Assembly: GCA_943737045.1 (NCBI GenBank)
Contig: CALSFV010000105.1
Location: 166,001-230,000 of the forward strand
Direction: 5' to 3'
From: Parapristionchus giblindavisi
Lineage: Eukaryota > Nematoda > Chromadorea > Rhabditida > Diplogasteridae
DNA: 64,000 nt
This document shows positions 45,349-62,830 of this stretch, piece by piece. How positions within the stretch are numbered: the first letter of the stretch is position 1; each line of letters begins with the position of its first letter. Position numbers and translations under genes: made by a program. The notes under the pieces are model-generated. The model saw nothing but the letters and a program-made list of their open reading frames with translations. It was not told the origin of the DNA and ran no database searches.

Positions 45349-45420
45349 TTTTTTCTGTTGTATAGCTTTAATTGCTAAAACATCCAAGTTTTAGCTATCA
45401 TTTTGTAGGAGTAGCGGTAG
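45349..45420. promoter_or_regulatory. Short divergent promoter between DUSP and PPM1D genes
   Basis: If the DUSP start at 45348 is right, only 72 bases separate the two opposed start codons. No TATA box is seen. A shared bidirectional promoter is plausible, but trans-splicing or an upstream non-coding DUSP exon could change the picture. Confidence 0.45.
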
Positions 45421-48400
45421 ATGACTCTAAGCGTCGTATCGTCAAACGAAGACGCCGAGGAGCATCGCCTGCTGGAGCAACGTACGAAGATGGAAGTCAT
45501 GACCGCTTCTCAGGTAGCTAAACATTTACCAATTAATACTCGTACTTTCCTGTTGTGATTCTTTCTTCCATCTCTTCTCCAAACAATTTGTGGTGATTGC
45601 CACTCTTATTTCTTGTTATGCAAATCAATGCATGCTTGAAGGACTCGGGTGTCTCGCTCTCTTGCCCATCATCGTCTGGCGCAGAACTCGGACATAACAT
45701 GCGCATCTCTGTGTGCGCTAATCAGGTATTGTTTTGTCATATATTGATGCTTTTGTTGCTATTGTATCTTAATCGTTTGTTGTACAGGGCGGTCGCAAGT
45801 ACATGGAAGATCGTACTCACATCGAAGTGGTGCGTAACGCGACCACTGGCGCCATTGAGTACACGTACGTCGCCGTCTATGATGGACACGGCGGCAGCGA
45901 GGCCAGTCAGTACTGTCGCAATTGGTTGCTCAAGAACATCCAGGTATATATTAGTGTTTTATCTTTGTATTTATTTATCTTTCCTTATGCGATACATTGA
46001 GCAAAAATAAACGAAATTTGATTGGAGGCACTTGAGTAATAAGTGAAGTATTAAAGCTATATTATTGTTATTGATGTTGATTCGATGTGAGACCCGTGTA
46101 GTTATGAAGAGGATGAATATTCCTTATTTGCAAACGTTTCAGCCTCGTCACATCATCAGTGCGTTAGTTAGCTCGAACTCAAAGTTGTTTTCTGCCAAGT
46201 GTCATGTTATTTCTGCCCAAGTAGTGTGTAAAATGTATTAGTCATTCTCTGAATCTTCGTGAAGATGTTTGATAAATAACGACAGATGATCCTCGGAATA
46301 CGTAAATTAATTTATTTTGGCCATTCAGGATCAACCTGGTTTCGGTTCTGACGATGACGCGGAATTCTTGGACGCTATTCGAAACGGTTTCTTGTACACG
46401 CATCATCAAATGTGGAAAGACGTCGGTAAGTAGTATGTCATTAAACGTACACTATAATAGTGGGGGTAAACGCTAATTGTGTAAAAAATAGGTAGTTTCT
46501 TGTCACGAGAATTATATGAGCCTCCTTTTAAGACTTCATTGTGAACAGGAAAGTACCTATACGGATTATTATTAATTATTAAATTGTTTAAGTAATCCTG
46601 TTTAGATAGCTGGGCACGCACTCAATCCGGCTACGCGTCAACCGCCGGTACAACCGCAAGCTGCGCGTTTATCCGACGCGGCAAAGTTTACACCGGACAT
46701 GTCGGAGACTCTGCCATTCTGCTCACAACACGATCTGGTACGGCACTCTTTCGTGGTTATTATTACACCTTATAAATGTCAATAACGACGTATTTTTGTC
46801 TATAACTGTGAACCAAGTTCAACCTTATCTAGCCCTAATGGATGGTTAATACAGCTAGAAGGTCGTAGTAAATCGTGTTTATCACCTTCATCTTTCCATA
46901 TTTTGAGATCCCGATGTATTCCATCGTCTGACCGAAGATCACAAACCAGAGACGCCGAAGGAACGAGCGAGAATTGAGGTTTGCTATTTATAATAGTAAT
47001 ATTAATAATAATATTGTTAATAATAATAATAATAATTGCTATTATTACATCATTTTTGTTTGGTTAATCAAAACTCGTTCATTGGTCGACTCTGCCTCAA
47101 TTTTGTGACGAGTAATCCAAGTTATCGATTGATCTTTGATTTCCTTCAGAGAAGTGGCGGTGCTGTCATGCAAAAGTCGTTCGTCAATCGAGTTGTGTGG
47201 ACTCGTCCTGCTCGTGGCCATATCGGACCCGTTCGAAGGAGCACACCCACCGAGAATATTCCCTTCCTTGCTGTTGCACGGAGTCTGGGTACGCACGAGT
47301 GTTTACAGTACATTTTTTTACATTTGAACAACTTTATTCAGCCTATTTGGGCCAGCTAGGTCGACATTAGGATTCTCCAATGCGTTAAATCGTTTTTCGC
47401 TTATATATCGCGTGGTCTTGTTCGCCTTTCCCTTTATGACGAGGCTGAAACGTGAATTCAACGGTTTTCAGTTCATCTTATCTATTCAGGCGATTTCTGG
47501 TCGTACTGCGAAGACACACAGGAGTTTGCCGTGTCACCCAATCCCGATGTTGACGTCATCGAACTGACGCCCGACCATTACTCTCTCGTGCTGGCTTCTG
47601 ATGGCTTGACGAACGTCCTGACGTCAGAAGCAGCAGCTGCGCTAATGCAAGGTCTGCACAGCGAAGAGGAATGGTTTACGAATGTGAGTAATATTGGCTG
47701 ATTGCATAGGTGGGCATGCGAAAGATTTTTTTGTGCGCAGCCTTGCCTTCCCGTGGGGGTCTTGCGCATAGCCGTGCATCGAAAACACTGGAAAATTTCT
47801 TGTCGAATTCGTCAAAAAGTCTCAAAAAATAGTTATGCGCACAGCCTTGTCTCCCCCTTTCCGCGCTTTGCGCACAGCCTTTCCCCCAGCGTGCCCACCT
47901 ATGATTGGCCGATTGATTTACTGATTTATCGAAGCTTATGAGATACACCATATACTCTTGGAACGGACGTTAAATCGAAATGTTGTGAAACAGCTTTATC
48001 ATATATGATTCAATATGTAACGCAATACTAGAGCAGATGTTTTATTTTTATTTTTAAATATGGAAAAGACTGCTCTCCATTTGCAGCTGACGAAGTCGCA
48101 TCCGAATCACGCTCGTGTACTCATGCGGAGGACGCTTGCCAATTGGCGACGATTCCGTGCCGACAATGTCTCCGTCATTGCTGTCAGTTTCACAAATAAT
48201 AATAAATAATAATAATAATTATTCCTTGTTTTTTTTCTCCATATTTTAAAATGGATGAGAATGGAGTATACTTGACTTAATTTTTATTTGTTATATGGAA
48301 GTTATTTGTCTGTTTCTAGGTTATATTTGATGGGCCGTCATCCGCGCAGACATCAGCCTCCCAGAAGGACGCTGTCAGCGACGAGGACGACTTTGTGGAA

Positions 48401-51400
48401 GAGGACATTGATCAGCCCCATACCGTCGACGATATACTCTCACGTCATCCCGACAGCATGCTGCGTGTGAACGATTGTCGCACGGCCATTGTGCGCAGTG
48501 CCTTCACCCCTCTGGTCTACAATGGCACCTTCGATATGAACTTTGCCTGTGAGTTCGATGTTTCATTCCCGTTATTTGTCTATGGCGCTCTCTGTTTTAA
48601 CGATGATCAGGTTTTGAAACAGCACATTTACTTGCTTATAAAAATGCAATCTCATGAATTTGTTGACGCTAGTAAGACCTCATACCTTCTACCACTATCC
48701 TTCAAGTGATATAGAAATGAAGAACATAGCGGCGCATGGACGTCTTTGGTCCCCAGTTCTTTACATTGTTCTAGAAGCTAACGAACTTAATTAGAACCGT
48801 TGTAAAATATAAGAAATATTAAAAATATAAATGTTGGGCAAACAGAAAGATACAAACATTTTCGCATTTTCATTTTGAAATATGCTAAATTCAGAAAGTC
48901 CTAATGAACTTATCAAACTCTCTGATATATACATTTGGACAAAACTGCTGAACATTTATTTTTTGCAGCCATGCGCGACATTGGTCCTGGCTTCATGTCA
49001 CACGAGGAGGAAGCGCTGCGGGATGATGAGCGGTCACAGGCCGGCCACAGTAATGCCTTCCTCGAGGACTACTATGACGCCGTGGGCACAGGCGCTCAGT
49101 GGGTGACGACGACTGAGAATCAGCCACCACCAGGGACTGCAGCTTCCGGTGTCGGTGCACCTCTACTGGTTGCTGTCGGCACTGAGATCATTGCCAAGGT
49201 TTATTATTATTATTATTATTATTATTAGTGTTGTTATTATTACATAGATCGAAAAGTATGTTACAAAGTACTAAGCCTGACCGGATTTTAAGCCAAAATG
49301 TCACAAAAATCGAAAAACCTGACCGGATTTTGAGCCAAAATTTCACTAAAATCGAAAAAACCTGACCGGATTTTGAGCCAAATTTGCCAAAAATCGAAAA
49401 ACCTGACCGGATTTTGAGCCAAAATTTCACTAAAATCGAAAAACCTGACCGGATTTTGAGCCAAATTTGCCAAAAATCGAAAAACCTGACCGGATTTTGA
49501 AAACCAATAACCTAGCTTTTCGACCTATGTATTATTATTAAGGTTGGTTGGCGATATTGATCCCTGCTTGAACCATACATCATACGTGGGCACCACTGCC
49601 GTTAGCGGCAATAAACCCCCGATTTTTGGCACCCGACCCCCCGATTTTCCAGATAAATCACTCAAAATGACGTATAAATGCTCCATTTTTTGCTACCGAC
49701 CCCCCCCCCCCCCCCCCCCGATTTTTGCGTCCGACCCCCCGATTTTCATTTCCAGCGGCAATGCCCGCCCACGTATGCCATACATGGGCGCCGACATGGG
49801 GTGCTCCTGTAAAATTAGGGCTTTTCGAAAATTTGAGGGATCCTCCCTGTAAAATACACGTTTAGGTGAAATTTTTGGGGAAAAAGCGGAAGGCCCCCTG
49901 TAAAATTAGCCATTTTTCGTTCGGATGCCCCCTGTAGAATCGAACTCTAGGTACCCCGCCCATGTATGGCTTGAACTAACGCTTGTCATTTGCAGAAGAA
50001 GACAGCGACAACTCCACGCGTCTCAACGACTTCAGTGACCGCCGCTCCTGATGCTGTGACGGAGACGAAACACTCTTCCGCGAAGCGTCCCACACGCATC
50101 GATGCGAAAGCGTTAGTGGTTGATCTTTGAACTTTTTGGCTTTTTGATCTCGATAAATGCAAAAAGCCAGAAAAAAACAAATCTAATATTTCTAATTGTT
50201 CAATTGATCGTTCAGACTTGCAACCGATCCCGAGACTGGTCGTATCCTCAAGTTCTACTGTAGAGATCACGGAGTCGCATGTAACACGGCGAAGAGACGC
50301 AATGATGAGGTTTGATCAATCAATATTTGTCTGTATTGTGTCATTGAATTATTGATTGATTGATGTATTGATTGCAGTATTACAACTCGACCGCAACCAC
50401 CAGTCGTTCTCATGAGAATGCATCAACGTCAACAGCTGATGGGGTGTCGTCATCCAGAAGTAGAGACTCGACCTCTCCTGTGGCCTTTGATCATGAAGGT
50501 TCCCCTGAGACCTTCAATCCATCAGAGAGTGAAAGGTAGGGTTGATCTTTGATCTTTCGACAGTATGACTTTTAATGAATAATTTGTCCTTCTCATCTGT
50601 ATAGCTATCCATAAGCAGTGGCAAACCGTTTGCCGAAAAAAAAAAGCAATCGTGACGTCACAATTGTAGGCGGAGGCGTTTGCCAAAAGTCCTCCCCCAA
50701 CTCTTGTCACGTCACGTTTGTCGACAAACGGTTTGCCAACGTTCATGGCTACGGGCTGTAGCCTACGTCCTTGAAATATAATGACCACGCTAATTTATTA
50801 AGTTCTTTCAGTGACGTCGCGGACACCTCGATCGTTGTGGATGAGGTCGAGAGCGCCACAGCCTCCTCGTCCTCTTCACCCTCACCCGTGCCTCTTGGTG
50901 ACGTCTTCCCGACTGGCGCGACTGAGCGTCCATCTACTCCTGATTCCACCGTGGCGCCGGACGCCGATGACGCGCGTCTTCGCACGCCTGTCCATGAGCA
51001 GTCGACGAGCCGATGTGTGACACGCAGTGCCAGTGCAATGAAGAACTCGGTACGGTAGTATTTTCGGTTTTGTTTACTTGATTGTAGTCTTACCTGAGGT
51101 TGTATGCTTGATCGTTGACATACTTTTTTGTCGACAAACGCGACGTCTCAAGCGTAGGGGGGGGGGAGGATCCTTGCCCTACGCTAGTGACGTCGCGTTT
51201 GTCGACAAACTTTTTGTCTACATTCATGTTTGCGGCCCCCGCTCATGAGTGTGCTCGGGGAGGATCAGCAGGGTATCTGTGGTCCAACGGGATAAAGCGA
51301 TGCAAAAAATAAGTGTAATGTATAATTTTGCGCGTTCCAGGAGCGTCCGAGTGCACGTCGTTCGTCAGCGCGTCGCGTGAGCCGCCTACCCGCCACCATG

Positions 51401-52253
51401 ACGCCCAAGCCAGTCGCGGATGCAGCTTCGGGCGAGGATGCTGACGCGTGCATATCGTCGCGTACGCGCAGTCACCGTGCCGCGGATGAGGTTAGTGAAC
51501 TTGAAGCACTTTGTTGAACTGGTTAAATAGTTCAGGCGTTGATAATTGGTAGTTTACTTTCTGATAATATGTTTAAAGTTGTTATTATTTCAGGTCACTC
51601 CTCCTTCCTCGTCATCACAGACTTCATCTCTTGCATTGAGCGGCTCTCGCAAGCGTCCGCGGACCGCAACTGCTACCACTCCGCTCATGGCGCGTATATC
51701 GATTGCTTCAGGAGATGAGGTATGACAACATTTGATTACGGAATTATTGATTGATTGATGACTGCTTTCTAGAACGGTGATGTGTCGTCATCATCAACAA
51801 CGTTTTCACCCTCACACGGCCGTGTTACAACACCCATCAAGTGGGTGCGATCATTGAACTTTAGTTACCATATGCCTTATATTGATTAACGTATACTGAC
51901 ATACAGTATACCCGAATTTATTGATTGATACAGTATGCATTTGCAGAAATGCGTCAACCGTCAGCCCTTGGTTGAGTCGCCAGCTCCGGTCGTTTGATGA
52001 GGAGAAGGGAGAGGTGGATGAGGAGGAGGAGGAGGGAGTGAGGGTAGAGGATGAGGAGGTGTTCCATCCCATGGTGGAGTGTAGAGATGATGATGATGAA
52101 GAAGCTGATGATAGAGGAGAAGAAGCGGAGACATTCTATCCTGTTAAAGAGACTGCGGCTGATAATAATGATGATGGAGAGCCGCCCGTGAAGAGGTCCC
52201 GCTTCTGGGGACTCTTGGGTGATATCAAGAAGTGGTTTACTACCTTTGAGTAG
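45421..52253 (+). CDS. ppm-1.D: PP2C-family protein phosphatase, PPM1D type, long tail
   Basis: Mn/Mg-dependent Ser/Thr phosphatase. Nineteen exons join in phase into 925 aa: 45421-45513, 45642-45725, 45788-45943, 46329-46425, 46606-46737, 46908-46978, 47150-47288, 47490-47683, 48087-48182, 48320-48548, 48969-49198, 49996-50111, 50216-50309, 50378-50535, 50812-51049, 51341-51490, 51594-51719, 51773-51840, 51947-52253. Catalytic core about residues 60-355: [18 protein letters not shown] (metal Asp91), [43 protein letters not shown] (Asp295) and RADNVSVIA (Asp348). PPM1D is the p53/ATM-pathway phosphatase in mammals; nematode relatives are less known. The 570-residue tail has SRKRPRTAT and VKRSRFW, possible nuclear signals, many Ser/Thr runs and an acidic block (DEEEEE, DDDDEE). 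Start is the first ATG that reads in phase into exon 2. Introns carry CATA-end and F2 MITEs. Confidence 0.92.
47705..47903. mobile_element. CATA-end MITE, type G1
   Basis: Ends CATAGGTGGGC and GCCCACCTATG with TTTGCGCACAGCCTTTCCCC near the right end, shared with 30080-30272. Flanks ATTGGCTGATTG and ATTGGCCGATTG match at 11 of 12 bases, longer than the usual 8-bp duplication. In the intron after the PPM1D exon 47490-47683. Confidence 0.88.
49243..49528. mobile_element. CATA-end MITE, type G4, expanded by an internal minisatellite
   Basis: Ends CATAGATCGAAAAGTATG and AGCTTTTCGACCTATG; TATTATTA on both flanks. Between them are about 5.5 head-to-tail copies of a 41-43 base unit starting CCTGACCGGATTTTGAGCC, at about 49278-49500. 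The unit resembles the single interior of the 78-bp sister at 34575-34652 (AAAATCCGGTCAGG), so the minisatellite arose by internal expansion. There are no spacers, so this is not a CRISPR array. Confidence 0.9.
49574..49968. mobile_element. CATA-end MITE, type G2, interrupted by G3
   Basis: 8-bp duplication GCTTGAAC at 49566-49573 and 49969-49976. The first seven bases (CATACAT) are followed by a complete G3 element and then the rest (CATACATGGGCGCC...CCCGCCCATGTATG). Inverted relative to 32412-32599. Confidence 0.92.
49581..49777. mobile_element. CATA-end MITE, type G3, inserted in the end of a G2 copy
   Basis: Ends CATACGTGGGC and GCCCACGTATG; 8-bp duplication CCATACAT (49573-49580, 49778-49785), which is itself the G2 terminus plus one flanking base. 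Contains a run of about 20 C. Inverted relative to 31095-31262. Confidence 0.93.
50610..50757. mobile_element. Fold-back MITE, family F2
   Basis: GGCAAACCGTTTGCCGAAAA and CGACAAACGGTTTGCC outer arms, TGACGTCACAATTG and CACGTCACG inner arms, GGCGGAGGCGTTTGCC core. In the PPM1D intron 50536-50811. Confidence 0.85.
51115..51235. mobile_element. Fold-back MITE, family F2, with G run
   Basis: Outer arms TTTTTGTCGACAAACGCGAC and GTCGCGTTTGTCGACAAAC; core has a run of nine G. In the PPM1D intron 51050-51340. The arm TTTGTCGACAAA is an internal palindrome. Confidence 0.85.
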
Positions 52254-53825
52254 GGTTTCAACTCCCCAATGATCCTCCCCACACCCCTGAGTAATGTAGC
52301 CCTCTCCCATGATCTCTGTCTACAATAGGATTGATTTTCCACTTGTTCTTTCCATTTGTTTTGTATTGTCTTTCTTATCACGCACCCCAAATATCGTGTT
52401 TTGTCGATTTTTCAATCACATTATTGATTTTTGTTTGTTTTGTCAATTGATCTAGGCGCTAAGATGATTTTAATCCTTATCACCCTCGATATCTTTCTCG
52501 TATCTTTGATTCCATCTACTTTCCCTATTTACTTTCTGTGTACCATTTACCTTTACTATGCTCAAGTCAGCAATTGCGTTGTACATAAACGTAGACCGTG
52601 CTCCTCTATATAATCGATATTCTCAACATTATCGATTGCATCGTTTCATTGCTCACTTTGTTCACATATTCCACATGTTGCATCCCACAGATTCAATGTC
52701 TTGTCCAATCTCCTAAAACTTACTCCGAATGCTACTACTGTTACTACTACTATTTTGCTATCTTCTAAGCCTAATTTTGTTCGTCAGTATGATTAATATC
52801 TTTGTGAATATATAGCTTGAACAACATTTTGACCGTTTTGACGAGTGTGTGTGTTTCGTTTAGTATTTTTGATTATTGATTTAATTACTGCCGTTTTTAT
52901 AGTTGCATAGCCTGTTCTTCCTGTACTTCCATCTAACACCCCCCCCCTCCCTGTTTGAACCGAGTTCCATCTATTCTGATCAAGCGTACAACACAATCTT
53001 TGATCTTTAATCTTGTCTTCCGTATCTTATACCCTGCACATCCTGGACACTAATTAAGAGTTTCTATAGTTATTTGATGTTTTATTTTTTATGTCCACCG
53101 ATGATGTAAGCTATTTCATGTTGAATAAAGTTGGTAAGATTGATATCTCGCCTGAAATTTTGTTATTGCTACAGAATGATTTTGGAGTTGAAAAGAACGA
53201 ACATTTTTGGATCAATAGTTGTGGAAATGAAGGTGCAATTGAAAGCCCCGCTGAAACTTAGTTGTGACGGGTTATGGTGTTTTGGCCTCGCAAAGCAAGT
53301 TCGATTTCGAAAGAATTTCAGATCTAGCTTGTCGAGAACAGCTGTTTCTATGGTCTGCGGTTTTCATAGACAAAGGAATAGTGTGCGAGATGAAGAGACC
53401 ACCACAAGCTAATTTGGAACTCGGCTCTGGCAACACTCCAGCTTTCTTTACCTGCGAGAGAGTGTGGTCAAAGTGGAGAGTGTCAAATTAACGCGTGGTG
53501 TGCCTTCAAGTTGTATCTACGAGAGACTAGAGAATGGGAGATTTCGCCTGGAGAGACATGCCTTTTGCAACGATAGTGTGACACGTAGAGGCTCGTAGAG
53601 GGATTTCTGCTCTTGATATGTCATTTTGATTGCATAAAAATTGAATTCTTTTGACAAAGAGCAACAAAAGATATCCAATTAGACATATTCGGAGAGTGAG
53701 AGCTTATTCATTCCTTTCCTTGCTCTAGCCTTTCTTTTGAATTGACGGCTGATTCAGACAATGGTATGAGTCAGGACCGTGACCGTATATAAGTCTGGCC
53801 GACGGTATTCACGACATCCACAGTG
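52254..53825. other. PPM1D 3' UTR/intergenic region
   Basis: AT-rich, no exon supported. AATAAA at 53124-53129 (TTGAATAAAGTTGG) is the best polyadenylation signal for PPM1D, giving a 3' UTR of about 0.9 kb. An F1 fold-back copy lies at about 53405-53495. TATATAAG at 53786 belongs to the next gene. Confidence 0.55.
53786..53793 (+). promoter_or_regulatory. TATA box of the secreted-protein gene
   Basis: TATATAAG ends 32 bases before the ATG at 53826, so transcription would start within a few bases of the start codon. CATCCACAG just before the ATG could be a trans-splice acceptor. A strong TATA suits a highly, tissue-specifically expressed secreted product. Confidence 0.65.
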
Positions 53826-60980
<7,155 letters not shown>

Positions 60981-61452
60981 TCGATAATCAACCAATTATC
61001 AATCGATAATCCATCAATGATTTTGATAAACATTCTGCATTATGATTGGCACTAACATTGCATACCATTAAGTTACTTATAGAAGATAATACACCAAATA
61101 AAATAATGATCTTAGATTCTAGTTGGTCCAAAGGTATCTGAAATATTAATGTTAAAAGGAATTTTTTGGAGATGATCTTGTAACTGCACTAACAAGATTT
61201 GTATATAATGAGTTATATTGTTATAGGAAGAGTGAGCATGCGATGACTCTTCGATAACTTATATATGTAAGCGGGGACGCGGTAGCCCACCCGTAAGATG
61301 GAAGGACCAGTTCATGCGAATCATCGGACCAATTTTTCTGAAACAAGCAATAAGTCAAGAAATCAGGAGTGTTCCAACTTACATATCTCTGACATCTCTT
61401 TATAAAAAGTAAAGTGCAACACATGATAAATGAGTAGGTTATAGTGTAAAAT
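60981..61452. other. 3' UTR/intergenic spacer
   Basis: AATAAA at 61097-61102 is the likely polyadenylation signal of the secreted-protein gene. No other gene is seen. Confidence 0.55.
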
Positions 61453-61983
61453 CAGGGTTGGGCGGAAAAATTTTCCGTTACCGATTTTTTACCGGTTTTA
61501 CCGGTCTGTGAGCGTAAAATTTACCGACCGGTAAATTTTACGATTTCTCAACGGTAATTACCGAAATTTACACTAGTTACTCTGGGTATCTCTAGGTAAT
61601 ATTATGTTTGAAATCTCGAGAAATTGACCATATCCGAATGTAATATTATGTCTCAACAGACTACAGAAGATATATTCTAACCATAAATGATTCTTTTCAA
61701 ATTTAATAACACAGTAAAAGAAATGAAATTCTTTTGTTATAACTAACAATACGCAAGAGCAAATTAGCCTTTTGCCATTCACATATAGATTCAGGCACGA
61801 TGTCGCAGATCTGGTGGCATGAATAAACGTAGAGACAACACTTTTTGCAATTATTTTGCGATTTTACAAGGATTTTAAGAGTTTTACCGTTTTTACCGTT
61901 TTACCGATTTTTTACCGGTATTTCAGACCGGTAAATCACCGTTACCGAATTTTTTACCGGTCACCCTTTACCGCCCAACCCTG
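61453..61983. mobile_element. 531 bp TIR element, hAT-like
   Basis: Ends CAGGGTTGGGCGG and CCGCCCAACCCTG; GTGTAAAAT is repeated directly at 61444-61452 and 61984-61992. Subterminal TTTTACCGGT/ACCGGTAAA motifs recur at least ten times in both halves, as expected of transposase binding sites. A CAGGG-type end with an 8-9 bp duplication suits hAT elements (inference). No transposase inside. Confidence 0.88.
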
Positions 61984-61992
61984 GTGTAAAAT

Positions 61993-62830
61993 TATAAGTT
62001 TGCATGCACTTTTGTTTTAAATTTGCAAGATGTTAACTTTATTATATAAACAATTGTGCTTCATCGTCTACGTCTAGACACCATAAAGAGCCGCTTGAAC
62101 ACGCGGATGACATTTACATGAGTTTTATTCCGATGAAAATTGAAGAATGGGGAAATGATGCGTCGGGAAGAGGCAAAGATCTTGTCAATATTCATCCAGG
62201 GAAAAATGAAAGAAATCGTTACTATATACGTTGTTGAGAATCAATCTACATAATTTATTTATACAGTGAAAAGACAGTGAACAGCAAACGTATAAAATAT
62301 TATGTATTACATATTATTATGAAAGGAAATGTGAAAAGTCCCACGAGCTATTGACCATATAAAATACACTAGTTTATTTGGTACGAGAGTAGCCAGCCAC
62401 AGCCACAATGTGTTTCTATGTTTAGAGAGAGAACGCAAGTGAGATAGTGCGTAGATCAGAGAGAGCGAGGAAGGAAGGGATCTATATTTAGCAGCCAGTA
62501 GCAAGGCAATATACAAGTACATTTTATACGGACTATAATTTATTTATTTATTTGATGCACCGGAGACAGGTGCGGCAGCAAGCAAAAAAACGATAAGAAA
62601 AACATGCTACTCTCCGCTAAGGAAACGGTCTCTCGTAGACCAAGAAAGCGAGAGAGCACTGACAGAGCGGAGAGTTTCAAATAGCTCGGAGTATCCCTCT
62701 GACCCACTTTACTTCTAAGTCATGATTTCGTCAATTAATCGCAGTATTCGGATCTACGAAGATGAAATAAAGTGCACTTCCCTCTTACTATTTTTTGAAC
62801 GGGAATAACGCAATAAAAGTGTATATTAGA
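61993..62830. other. Intergenic DNA with dispersed repeats
   Basis: Contains an inverted relative (62345-62445, GGTACGAGAGTAGCCAGCCA) of 16,825-16,930, a CTACGTCTAGACACCA fragment shared with 44.2 kb, and an F1 fold-back at 62600-62700. No exon is supported. Confidence 0.5.

Noticed and set aside
49278..49500. Possible CRISPR-like array
   Set aside because: Units are head to tail with no variable spacers, lie within a MITE in an intron of a eukaryotic gene.
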